In this document: positions 8,465-16,331 of the stretch, in pieces
Position numbering within the stretch: position 1 is the stretch's first letter
How the letters are laid out: every line of letters starts with the position of its first letter
NCBI RefSeq assembly: GCF_964266745.1
Contig: NZ_CAXWGX010000023.1
Location: forward strand, 1 to 64,000
DNA length: 64,000 bases
Reading direction: 5' to 3'
From: Propionicimonas sp020161015
GTDB lineage: Bacteria; Actinomycetota; Actinomycetes; Propionibacteriales; Propionibacteriaceae
Notes under the pieces: generated by a model
Told to the model about the DNA's origin: nothing
What the model saw: the letters and a program-made list of their open reading frames with translations, nothing else
The model's database searches: none
Made by a program: the position numbers and the translations under genes

Positions 8465-8576
8465 GCCCCGGAAAGGCTGTGGTCCGGGCTCGGGGGTCTT
8501 CGCTCGCGCCGCCCGACCCGCTCGACCCCCCGTAGCCACGTTGCCGGGTTGCCCCTGATGGGGTTTCCGGACGGGC

Positions 8577-11288
8577 CTAGCCGGTGTTCTGCAGACCGGC
8601 AGCGGCCCCATTGACCGTGAGCAGCAGGACTCTTCCCCATTGTTCCTTGGTGTGCGGGTCGGACCCAGTCTCGGTTTCGGCACCCCTGTCGCGCAACAGG
8701 CGCAGGGCACGGAGCTGAAGGTGGCTGAGCGCGTCGATGTCGGGGGACCGCAGGGCGATCCTTGTGCGCAGCTGCGGCTTGTGCTGGAGGAGTTCGTCCT
8801 GATCGAGGGTGGCCAGCACGGTGCGGCGGGTGAGGTCGAACTCGGCCAGGACGGCTGCGGTGATGTCGGGGCGTCCGCCGAGGGCAAGGAATGACTCGGC
8901 CAGCTGGCGGTTGGCCTTGGCCAGGCTCATCTCGGCGATGTCGATGAGGCTTGCGAACAGTGGCCACTCCCGGTAGGCGGCGCGGAGCAGGTCCATGTCC
9001 CCGACCGCGTCCAGACCGGATCCCAGGCCGTACCAGCCGGGGACATTGGCGCGAATCTGGGCCCAGGCGAACACCCACGGGATGGCCCGGAAGTCGGACA
9101 GGTCGCGGCCCTCGGTAGCTCCGCTCCGACGCGCGGGCCTCGAACCCAGGCGTAGTTGTCCGAGTTCTTCCAGGGGGCTGGACTCGGCCACGACGTCTGC
9201 GAAGCCTGGCGTGTGCACCAGGTCGAGGTAGGTCTGTCGGGAGGTCTTCTCCACCTGCGCGGCGACGTCGGCGTACCGCAGGGCTGAGGGGTTGGCCGAG
9301 TTCACCGGATCGGTGTCGGCGAGGAGTACTGCGGAGGTGAGCCGCTCGAGGTGGGCCTGGGCGAGGGCGACGTCTGCGTAGCGGGCGAAGATGACTTCGC
9401 CTTGTTCGGTGACCTTGAACCGGTCGGCGACCGACCCGGGAGGTTGCGCCAGGATCGCCCGGTGCACCGGACCCCCGCCACGGCCGAGGGATCCGCCGCG
9501 CCCGTGGAAGATGGTCAGTCGAACTTCGTGTCGCTTGGCCCAGGCAACCAGATCGGTCTGGGTGTCGTACAAGGTGAGGGTCGCGCTGGCCGGTCCGACA
9601 TCCTTGGCGCTGTCGGAATAGCCGACCATCACTTCGACGTTTCGGTCGCGCTGACCCAGCCAGCTCTGGGTGCTCTCCAGCTGCAGCCATTCCTCGAGTA
9701 CGGCGGTCGCACCGTTGAGGTCGCGACCGGTTTCGAACAGAGGGACAACGTCAAGCCGCAGCGGCCGGTCGCCCACCGCCAGCCGGGCCAGGGCCCGCAC
9801 CGTCACCAGATGCTCGGCATGCTGGGTGAAGCTGACCACATAGCGCCCGCAGCAGCGCCGGCCCCAGCGTTCCTGCATCAGGGCCATCACCCGCAGGGTA
9901 TCGAGCACCTCGCGGGTGGATTCCGTGATCGGCCGGACGTGGTCAGGCCAGCCGTGGACGGCCAGGTCGTCGAGCAGGGTCAGTCGGCTGCCGTCCGTGA
10001 CAGCACCATCGAGTTGGGAGAGCAACTCCTCGATCGCGGCGGCGTGGACCGCGCTGTGCTGGCGGACCTCGATCTCCGCCAGATGGAAGCCGAACGTCTC
10101 GGCCTGCCAGATCAGGTGCTGCAACTCGCCGTGTGCGCCGCGGACGTCCCCGGCCAGTCGCAGCGAAGTCTGAACCAGTCTCAGGTCGGCAAGTAGTTCG
10201 CCCGGGTCGCGGTAGGCCAGATCGAGGCTGGCCCGGCGGGTCGCGACGAGGCGGGCGGCAACGAACAGGAGCTTGTGCCGATGTGATTCACCCGGTGAGG
10301 ACGCGGCGATCTCCGCGAAGACCTGTGGTGCTGTGACGGCGTCCACGGCGAGGGAGTTGCGCAACGCCGGCGACGCAGGGGTGTTCTCATCGCTCATGGT
10401 GAGGGTTCGGGCCACCCGCTCGGTGCCTTCGGCCAGGGCGCGCAGCACGTGGTCGGCATGGATGGCCATGGTCTGCCGGGTGACCTCGGCGGTGACGAAC
10501 GGGTTGCCGTCACGGTCACCGCCGACCCAGGTCCCGAACCTTGCGAAGGCGGGAACGACTGGCGCCTGCCAGCCGGGCTCACCCCCGCCCAGGGCACGCT
10601 CGACGGCTCTGTACAGGCGCGGCACGGCCCTGAACAGGGTCTGGTCGAAGACCGTCATGAGCGTGCGGACCTCGTCGGTCGGCTGGGGCGGGGTGCTGCG
10701 CAATGGTGAGGTCCGGTGGAGGATGTTGATCTCCTCCAGCATTCGCCGTCGAGCGAAGGCCTGCTCATGGGGACCGTTGCGGGCGTCGTCGTACCTCTCG
10801 AGCTGGACGGCGATGCGGTTCAATGCCGAAGCCACGGCCCGGCGTCGAGCCTCGGTCGGGTGCGCGGTGAACACCGGATGGACGACCAAGCGGTCGAGCC
10901 GGGACGCCACCTGTGGCCCCAGCGCAGCGACGTCTGGCCAGACATCGTCGGTGACAGGAGCATCGGAGCTTCGCCCGCCGCTCTGTCCGCGGGACCGGTG
11001 CCGTTCCTCAGCGAGGTTGGTCAAGTGGAAGTGCACGGTGAGCGCCTGGGCCAGGCGAGCGGCCTCGGAGACGTCAAGGGCATCAACGATGCGCCGGGGA
11101 GCATCCTGGTCGCCATCGCAGAGCGCACGCGTCGTGGCGTTGCGCAGGTCGGCCATCAGGGCGGCGAGCTGGCCCTGCCCCGCCTCGGTCAGCACCTGGT
11201 TGTGGAGTGCTGTGAGAAGCGCGATATCGGCGTCCAGCAATCCATCCACGCGGCGTCCCGCGTGGGTGCGGGGCTCATGACTAGTCAC
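8577..11288 (-). CDS. ppc: Phosphoenolpyruvate carboxylase
   Basis: This 903-residue cytoplasmic enzyme adds bicarbonate to PEP to give oxaloacetate. Family motifs are present in order: VFTAHPTEARRR (catalytic His) near residue 140, GGDRDGNPFVT near 265, GYSDSAKD near 555, the glycine loop FHGRGGSLGRGGGP near 600, and TEQGEVIFARYA. The C terminus ends QNTG, as in the family. I start it at the GTG at 11288 because AGGAGG lies 6 nt upstream; the frame stays open to an ATG at 11363 but without a ribosome site. A beta-carbonic anhydrase, which supplies its bicarbonate, lies 1.1 kb away. Confidence 0.96.
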   Translation of the reverse strand: MTSHEPRTHAGRRVDGLLDADIALLTALHNQVLTEAGQGQLAALMADLRNATTRALCDGDQDAPRRIVDALDVSEAARLAQALTVHFHLTNLAEERHRSRGQSGGRSSDAPVTDDVWPDVAALGPQVASRLDRLVVHPVFTAHPTEARRRAVASALNRIAVQLERYDDARNGPHEQAFARRRMLEEINILHRTSPLRSTPPQPTDEVRTLMTVFDQTLFRAVPRLYRAVERALGGGEPGWQAPVVPAFARFGTWVGGDRDGNPFVTAEVTRQTMAIHADHVLRALAEGTERVARTLTMSDENTPASPALRNSLAVDAVTAPQVFAEIAASSPGESHRHKLLFVAARLVATRRASLDLAYRDPGELLADLRLVQTSLRLAGDVRGAHGELQHLIWQAETFGFHLAEIEVRQHSAVHAAAIEELLSQLDGAVTDGSRLTLLDDLAVHGWPDHVRPITESTREVLDTLRVMALMQERWGRRCCGRYVVSFTQHAEHLVTVRALARLAVGDRPLRLDVVPLFETGRDLNGATAVLEEWLQLESTQSWLGQRDRNVEVMVGYSDSAKDVGPASATLTLYDTQTDLVAWAKRHEVRLTIFHGRGGSLGRGGGPVHRAILAQPPGSVADRFKVTEQGEVIFARYADVALAQAHLERLTSAVLLADTDPVNSANPSALRYADVAAQVEKTSRQTYLDLVHTPGFADVVAESSPLEELGQLRLGSRPARRSGATEGRDLSDFRAIPWVFAWAQIRANVPGWYGLGSGLDAVGDMDLLRAAYREWPLFASLIDIAEMSLAKANRQLAESFLALGGRPDITAAVLAEFDLTRRTVLATLDQDELLQHKPQLRTRIALRSPDIDALSHLQLRALRLLRDRGAETETGSDPHTKEQWGRVLLLTVNGAAAGLQNTG

Positions 11289-11374
11289 AGCAGTCCTCCT
11301 GAACTCAACCCCGACGAGAAGCGGCTTGGCATGGCCCTGGACGCAGCCATCGTCATCCGGCACCGGACAGATCC

Positions 11375-11398
11375 GTACATTTGGGTAGTCATGTGTAC
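11375..11398. promoter_or_regulatory. Imperfect inverted repeat in the ppc/regulator divergent promoter
   Basis: GTACAT at 11375-11380 and ATGTGTAC at 11391-11398 form an imperfect inverted repeat in the 155-base gap between ppc and the wHTH gene. It is in the right place to be the operator for the adjacent regulator, acting on both genes. No binding evidence exists; this is position and symmetry only. Confidence 0.3.
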
Positions 11399-11443
11399 AG
11401 CGCCTCCCACTCTTGGAAGTCTAACTCACGTATCATCCTTCGT

Positions 11444-11812
11444 ATGAGTACGAGCGGCTGGACGTTCCTGTCGAACTATGGACATGTGCTCGTCGCGCTG
11501 TCCACATATCCGGACGCTCGGATGCGCGACATCGCCGACATGGTCGGAATCACGGAGCGGGCGGTGCAGCAGATCGTCCGCGAACTCGTCGACCAGGGCT
11601 ACGTCTTCAAGGACAAGGACGGACGACGCAACCGCTATCACATCGCCCACCACGCGCACCTGCGACACGAACTCGAAGCCGGAGTCAGCCTCGGCGAATT
11701 CGTGGCACTGGCGAGGCGGCCTGTCGACCGGGCACGGCTGCCCCGCCCGTCCAAGCCCATCCATCGCGGCGGGCTGGAAATGGCCGGACCGGCTGACAGT
11801 GCGCCGGCCTGA
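11444..11812 (+). CDS. Winged-helix (MarR-like) transcriptional regulator
   Basis: This 122-residue protein has a winged helix in residues 10-75, including ARMRDIADMVGITERAVQQI (recognition helices) and the wing VFKDKDGRRNRYHIA. A short C-terminal helix with LGEFVAL follows, then a Pro/Arg-rich tail. Homologues of this single-domain type occur in many actinobacteria with little known about their targets. The ATG at 11444 lies 7 nt after the -10-like TATCAT (11431-11436) and has no Shine-Dalgarno, so the mRNA is probably leaderless. It is divergent from ppc. Its last 128 bases overlap the convergent gene at 11685-12251, so one of the two C-terminal tails is probably shorter than annotated. Confidence 0.75.
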   Translation: MSTSGWTFLSNYGHVLVALSTYPDARMRDIADMVGITERAVQQIVRELVDQGYVFKDKDGRRNRYHIAHHAHLRHELEAGVSLGEFVALARRPVDRARLPRPSKPIHRGGLEMAGPADSAPA

Positions 11813-12251
11813 GTGCGTCAAGGGCGGTAGCCACGGGCGGTTGGCCTGACCACACGGTCACCGCACCGGTGTCCTCCCCGGCAATGGAAGCCAACTCCTC
11901 GGTGCGATCCGCAAGCGCCTCCTGTGCGCGCCGGTGTCGCCACGCCAACAGTGCGGCATCGAGCGTCCACACCCCAGGACCGGGATCCACCATCACTGTG
12001 GCGTCCTTCCCCTCATCGAGGAGACGTCGCAGCGACGCTGCGGTTTCTGGAGTGACCGGAACCCAAGCGTCCACGCAGAAGGCCTCAGGTCCATCAGATT
12101 CCTCCATCATGGGTGGATCCGCAGCCTTGCCCTTCCCAGCGCTAGGACCCCGTCGGCCCGAAAGCAGGGCGACCACGGCCAGGAGCGGGAACAGGACCAG
12201 GACCAGAACTCCGGCCAGCTCCGCTAGCCAACCCCACTCCCAGACGTCCAC
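11685..12251 (-). CDS. Unknown single-span membrane protein
   Basis: This 188-residue frame starts at a GTG with GGAGG 7 nt upstream. Residues 8-31 form one transmembrane segment (LAELAGVLVLVLFPLLAVVA). A soluble domain follows with a motif like VPVTPETAASLRRLLDEGKD and then LLAWRHRRAQEALADRTEELA, probably helical. I recognise no family. The C-terminal 40 residues overlap the regulator gene and look low in constraint. It may be a small membrane sensor or just a poorly conserved hypothetical. Confidence 0.45.
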   Translation of the reverse strand: MDVWEWGWLAELAGVLVLVLFPLLAVVALLSGRRGPSAGKGKAADPPMMEESDGPEAFCVDAWVPVTPETAASLRRLLDEGKDATVMVDPGPGVWTLDAALLAWRHRRAQEALADRTEELASIAGEDTGAVTVWSGQPPVATALDALRPAHCQPVRPFPARRDGWAWTGGAAVPGRQAASPVPRIRRG

Positions 12252-12389
12252 CTGACACCTCCGAGCCCCAACCTGGGCGGGGGTTCTCCGCGGTCCGTGA
12301 GCAGCAGGCCGGTTCAAGGCGTCAATCCGCCGACCTTCGTTGCCTCCGCCCGGTAGCGAAGAACCCCCGTGCGGCCTATTATTCACGAA

Positions 12390-12418
12390 TTGCATTACGT
12401 ATGTCAATGCACTAGGTT
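12390..12418 (+). promoter_or_regulatory. Promoter of the carbonic anhydrase gene
   Basis: TTGCAT (12390-12395) and TAGGTT (12413-12418) are separated by 17 bases, and the ATG follows 7 bases after the -10, as expected for a leaderless message. TGCATT (12391-12396) and AATGCA (12406-12411) form an inverted repeat across the spacer that could bind a repressor. Confidence 0.6.
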
Positions 12419-12425
12419 CGTCGCC

Positions 12426-12923
12426 ATGGACGCTGGTGGCTTCGCCGACCTCCTCGCAGCCAACCGCCGCTACTCCATCTCAGCGCCCCCCAACTTTGAC
12501 GGCATCGCTCACGCCGGCGTCGGCATCGTCACCTGCATGGACTCCCGCCTGCAGCCACTGGAGATGGTCGGACTGGTCCTTGGCGAAGCCAAGATCCTGC
12601 GCACCCCCGGCGGGCACGTTACCGAAGACGCCCTGCGCGGCCTGGTCCTGGGCGTGCACCTGTTGGGGGTGACCCGGATCCTGATCGTTCAGCACACCCG
12701 CTGCGCCATGGCAGGCGGAGACGACGCTTGGATGCGCCAACGCGTCACAAAGGCGACCGGAGCCGACCTGACCGGTTTCCACATTGGCGCCGACCCCAAC
12801 CAGCTGGATCGGCTTCAGATGGACGCCGAAATGGTGCGCAGCCACCCGCTGATCACGGCGCGCGCGCAGGTCGGCGGTTTCCTCTACAACGTTGACACGG
12901 GCCTTCTCGAACAGCACGTGTGA
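12426..12923 (+). CDS. Beta-class carbonic anhydrase
   Basis: This 165-residue cytoplasmic zinc enzyme interconverts CO2 and bicarbonate. The zinc ligands and catalytic dyad are visible: C37 and D39-x-R41 in CMDSR, then H90 and C93 in QHTRCAMAG. RTPGGHVTED near residue 60 is the conserved substrate-site strand. The C terminus has VGGFLYNVDTGLLEQ, typical of the short actinobacterial beta-CA (Rv1284-like). There is no signal peptide. The ATG at 12426 sits 7 nt behind a good promoter, with no Shine-Dalgarno. It probably feeds the nearby PEP carboxylase, although it is transcribed separately. Confidence 0.9.
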   Translation: MDAGGFADLLAANRRYSISAPPNFDGIAHAGVGIVTCMDSRLQPLEMVGLVLGEAKILRTPGGHVTEDALRGLVLGVHLLGVTRILIVQHTRCAMAGGDDAWMRQRVTKATGADLTGFHIGADPNQLDRLQMDAEMVRSHPLITARAQVGGFLYNVDTGLLEQHV

Positions 12924-13025
12924 GACACACCGGTGCCAAGGGAAACTACGCAAGCAGAGCCCTGTCCGCGGCCCGTAATCCAAATCGCGCCGATCGGCTC
13001 CGTTGATGGCTGGGTGAGACCTGGG

Positions 13026-13922
13026 TCAGGACCGGTCTTGCTTGATCAGTCCAACGGGACAATGGGCATGAGCCAGGACCCCGCGGATCGAGCCGCCCAC
13101 CACACCGCGGCGGTGGCGAACTCCTAGGATCAGCAAGTCGACGGACTTGGTCACCTCGACCAGCGCGTCCACAGGGTCCCCGAGCAGTAGTTCAACCTCC
13201 ATCGACACTCCGGGGTGCCCCTCGCGGAGGTTGCCCAATTGGTGCTCCAGATCAGTCGCGGCGGCCCGGACAAACTCGCCCCCCTCCACGCCGACCGTCT
13301 CGGGTGCAACGTGGACCAGGCGGAGGTGTGCCTTGCGAGCTTCTGCCTCCCGGATTCCCCATTCCAGCGCAGACCCAGGAATCGACCGACTGCCCACCGC
13401 CACAGCAACTGCTCGCAACCCGCCCGTCCGGTGGGGCGTGGACGCCGCCGAAATCACGATCACCGGACACTCAGCGCGCATGGCGGCCGCCAGGCTGGTC
13501 GAGCCGACGAACATCCGCTCCAACCCGCTCATCGAACGCCGCCCCACGACCATCAGAGCAGCGCCCCCACTCAGAGCACCCAGCACGGCCCCCGGTGAAC
13601 CGACCAATACCTCCGCACGGGTGCGCTCAGTCGGGAACCCCTCATCCGCGAGGACCCTCAGTGCATCGGACACTTTGGATTCACCTGCCTGCCGAAGCGT
13701 CTGCGGCGTCGAAACCAGCTCCCAGAGGTCACTCACCGGGGCCCGGTCGTCGACGACATTCACGACCCAGAGGTCGCCGCCGCTGTACTGGGCTTGCCTC
13801 ATCGCGTAGCGAAGGGCGCGCACCCCATCTGGTGAACCGTCGACACCGACCAGGATCCGCGGCACCGCGGCTGCGCGCGCCTCTTCCTCGTCCACGATTC
13901 GACGATCTTCGATGTGTACCAA
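13026..13922 (-). CDS. Tandem-domain universal stress protein
   Basis: The 298-residue protein has two UspA folds. The first (about 22-160) begins RILVGVDGSPDGVRALRYA and ends with a nucleotide loop VVGRRSMSGLERMFVGST. The second (about 168-298) ends LILGVRHRRGVVGGSIRGVL. These match the G-2x-G-9x-G-S/T ATP-binding pattern loosely in both halves. Such proteins are induced by hypoxia and growth arrest in actinobacteria. The annotated start is a TTG at 13922 with GAAGG 8 nt upstream; a later start is possible because the first 20 residues are charged and not part of the fold. It stands alone. Confidence 0.88.
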   Translation of the reverse strand: MVHIEDRRIVDEEEARAAAVPRILVGVDGSPDGVRALRYAMRQAQYSGGDLWVVNVVDDRAPVSDLWELVSTPQTLRQAGESKVSDALRVLADEGFPTERTRAEVLVGSPGAVLGALSGGAALMVVGRRSMSGLERMFVGSTSLAAAMRAECPVIVISAASTPHRTGGLRAVAVAVGSRSIPGSALEWGIREAEARKAHLRLVHVAPETVGVEGGEFVRAAATDLEHQLGNLREGHPGVSMEVELLLGDPVDALVEVTKSVDLLILGVRHRRGVVGGSIRGVLAHAHCPVGLIKQDRS

Positions 13923-14014
13923 CCGTCAACCCTTCCATTACGGGCCGCCGTTCCGCGATCCACGGCGATCGAACGGCCGCTTCTGTGACACCTCGATGTC
14001 GGGGCGTCTGCCGC

Positions 14015-14248
14015 TCAGCCGACCCGGGCGATAGCGGAACCCTGGGCGGCCGCGTCCCCTTCAGCCGTCAGAATGTGCACGACTCCGGACATCGGGGCCG
14101 CGACCTCCTGGGCGACCTTGTCGACCTGTACCTCGGCGAGCAGCTGGCCGGTGGTGACGACCTGGCCGTCAGTCACGAACCAGGTTGCCACCACCCCTTC
14201 GGCGTCCGGCCGCTCCCGCGACAGGGTGGGAAACAGGACGTCGGTCAT
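14015..14248 (-). CDS. Free-standing lipoyl domain protein
   Basis: This 77-residue protein is a single biotinyl/lipoyl hammerhead domain. The modified lysine is K44 in VQVDKVAQEV; DK-V/A favours lipoylation over biotinylation, since biotin domains usually show MKM. There is no peripheral-subunit-binding domain and no acyltransferase domain. Its ATG overlaps the E1-beta stop (ATGA), so it is the last gene of the four-gene operon from 18308. It should carry the acyl group produced by the E1 pair, but a partner E2 and E3 are not encoded here. Confidence 0.85.
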   Translation of the reverse strand: MTDVLFPTLSRERPDAEGVVATWFVTDGQVVTTGQLLAEVQVDKVAQEVAAPMSGVVHILTAEGDAAAQGSAIARVG

Positions 14249-15270
14249 GCACCGACGACCATCCGGATGGCGGCCTCGATCCGGTCGGGACGCGGGAGGA
14301 TGGCGTACTCGAGGGCGTGGGCGTAGGGCACCGGCACGTCCGGGTTGCCCACTCTGACGACAGGCGCCTTGAGCAGGGACGGGTCGGCGTCTGTGATGGT
14401 TGCGGCCACCTCACCCGACATCCCGAAGGACAGGTAGTCCTCGTCGACGACGACCAGTCGTCCGGTCTTTGCCACCGACTGCAGGATCGCGTGCCGGTCA
14501 AGGGGCACGAGGCTCCGCAGGTCGATAACCTCGACGCTGATGCCCTGCGGGGCGAGCGCTTCAGCGACGTCGAGGCAGTGGTGCACGGACAGGGAGATCG
14601 TCACGACGGTCACGTCCGTCCCCTCCCTGGCGAGGTTGGCCGTGCCGATCGGCACCTCATAGGCCTCGGCAGGTACGTCGGCGATCGATCGGGGATTCTT
14701 CGCCATCCACGGCAGGCCCATCACGCCCTTGTGGAACATGTAGACGACGGGGTTGTCATCGCGGATCGCCGCGGTCATCAGCCCCTTGGCGTCGTAGGGA
14801 TTGCTCGGCACCACTATCTTCATGCCGGGCAGATGGGCGAAGGTGCCCCACAGGCACTGGGAATGCTGGGCGCCGTCGGAGTAGCCGCCGCCGACGGCCA
14901 TCGTCAGCACCATCGGCACTTTCACGTTGCCGCCCGATTCGAAGCCGATCTTCGCCATGTGGTTGTAGATCTGGTCCAGGCACACACCCATGAAGTCGGA
15001 GAACATCAGTTCGGCGATGGGTCGCATGCCCTCGGTGGCTGCCCCGATCGCGAGCCCGATGAAGGCGCTCTCCGAGATCGGGGTGTCGAGCACCCGGGAC
15101 GGGCCGTACTTGTCGAGCAGTCCCGTGGTGGAGGAGAAGATGCCGCCGTACATGCCGACGTCCTCACCCAGGTAGATGACGCGCTCGTCGCGTTCCATCT
15201 CGAGGTCGATGGCCTGGACCATCGCCTTGGAGGTGGTCAGTCGCTCTGACCGCACTTCTGTGATTGTCAT
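14245..15270 (-). CDS. 2-oxoacid (acetoin/pyruvate-type) dehydrogenase E1, beta subunit
   Basis: This 341-residue protein is the beta chain of a thiamine diphosphate-dependent E1. It has the pyrimidine-binding domain at residues 1-180 (YLGEDVGMYGG; RVLDTPISESAFIGLAIGAA) and a transketolase C-terminal domain after 200 (VEVIDLRSLVPLD). It pairs with the alpha subunit immediately upstream, whose stop overlaps this ATG by 4 bases. The substrate could be acetoin, pyruvate or a branched oxoacid; AcoB/PdhB-like sequences are the closest by eye. Confidence 0.88.
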   Translation of the reverse strand: MTITEVRSERLTTSKAMVQAIDLEMERDERVIYLGEDVGMYGGIFSSTTGLLDKYGPSRVLDTPISESAFIGLAIGAATEGMRPIAELMFSDFMGVCLDQIYNHMAKIGFESGGNVKVPMVLTMAVGGGYSDGAQHSQCLWGTFAHLPGMKIVVPSNPYDAKGLMTAAIRDDNPVVYMFHKGVMGLPWMAKNPRSIADVPAEAYEVPIGTANLAREGTDVTVVTISLSVHHCLDVAEALAPQGISVEVIDLRSLVPLDRHAILQSVAKTGRLVVVDEDYLSFGMSGEVAATITDADPSLLKAPVVRVGNPDVPVPYAHALEYAILPRPDRIEAAIRMVVGA

Positions 15271-16298
15271 CGCGTCGACCTTTCGTTGAAGACGTAGTCG
15301 TGGGCGGTGGCGGGATCCGGAACGGGACTGGCCTTGGCGAAGGCGACAGCGTCCTCGACCCGCTCGCTGGCGGCGGCCCGGATGCGGTCGATGGCGGTCG
15401 CGTCCAGAACACCGGACGCGAGCAACGTGCTCTCGTAGGCCGGGATCGGGTCGTGGCTGGTGACCTCGGCGAGTTCGGGCCGGTAGCCCTGGGCGTCGCC
15501 CTCGAAGTGTCCCCACATGCGCAGGGTGTGGACTTCGATCAGGCTCGGACCGTCGCCGGCGCGGGCCCGCTGGACGGCTGTGCGTGCCGCCTCCCAGACG
15601 GCTTCGACGTCGTTGTCCTCGACACGGACGCCGGGCATGCCGTTGGCCCTTGCCCGGTCGGCGTTGTTGCCGACGGACGTGGACACCGTCCGTGGCACCG
15701 AGATTCCCCAGTCGTTGTCCTCGACGACGAACACGACCGGCAGCTTCCACAGCGCGGCCAGGTTCAGCGATTCGTGGAAGGCGCCCTGGTTGGCCGCGCC
15801 CTCACCGGTGACCGCGACCGCGATCGCGTCCTTGCCCTGCCGCTGAAAGGCGAAGGCCATGCCCAACGCCGGCGGGTATCCCTCAGCGATGATGCCCGAG
15901 CAGGAGAAGTGCGTGTCAGGGTCGAAGAGGTGCATGTGGCCACCCCGCCCCCTGCCGAGGCCATCGACGCGGCCGAAGATCTCGGCGGTCATCCGTCGCA
16001 GGTCGACACGGTGGGCGATCGCGAAATGGTGCGGACGGTGGGTGGCTGTGACGGCATCCGCCGTGGTGAGGTGCGCGCACACGCCTGCCGCGACCGGCTC
16101 CTGACCGGCCGAGAGGTGCATTTCGCCGGGAACCAGCCCCTTGCCGATGTCGAAACCGGGGCCCTTGTCCGCGTGGTACTCGCGGAGGATGGCCTCCTCG
16201 AAGGTCCGTGACAGGACCATCATCTCGTACAGGGACACCCTCACTTCTGGGGAAAGGGTGCCTTTGGACTCAACCGGTGGTGACTTGATGGTTGACAT
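15267..16298 (-). CDS. 2-oxoacid (acetoin/pyruvate-type) dehydrogenase E1, alpha subunit
   Basis: The 343-residue alpha chain binds thiamine diphosphate and Mg2+ through GEGAANQGAFHESLN (about 170-184, the GDG-N type motif with GEG). It shows the conserved GRGRGGHMHLFD near 120 and the phosphorylation-loop-like GHFEGDAQGYRP near 280. The start is the ATG at 16298 with GGAG 6 nt upstream. It lies 33 bases after the flavin oxidoreductase gene and overlaps the beta gene by 4 bases. AcoA (acetoin:DCPIP oxidoreductase) is the likeliest subfamily but this is not certain. Confidence 0.88.
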   Translation of the reverse strand: MSTIKSPPVESKGTLSPEVRVSLYEMMVLSRTFEEAILREYHADKGPGFDIGKGLVPGEMHLSAGQEPVAAGVCAHLTTADAVTATHRPHHFAIAHRVDLRRMTAEIFGRVDGLGRGRGGHMHLFDPDTHFSCSGIIAEGYPPALGMAFAFQRQGKDAIAVAVTGEGAANQGAFHESLNLAALWKLPVVFVVEDNDWGISVPRTVSTSVGNNADRARANGMPGVRVEDNDVEAVWEAARTAVQRARAGDGPSLIEVHTLRMWGHFEGDAQGYRPELAEVTSHDPIPAYESTLLASGVLDATAIDRIRAAASERVEDAVAFAKASPVPDPATAHDYVFNERSTR

Positions 16299-16331
16299 GG
16301 TGTCTCCAACGACGATGTGTGATTACCGCTA

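Noticed and set aside
14015..14248. Biotin carrier protein for the lipoyl domain
   Set aside because: The residues around the modified lysine are VDKVA, not the MKM of biotin carriers, and the neighbours are E1 subunits.
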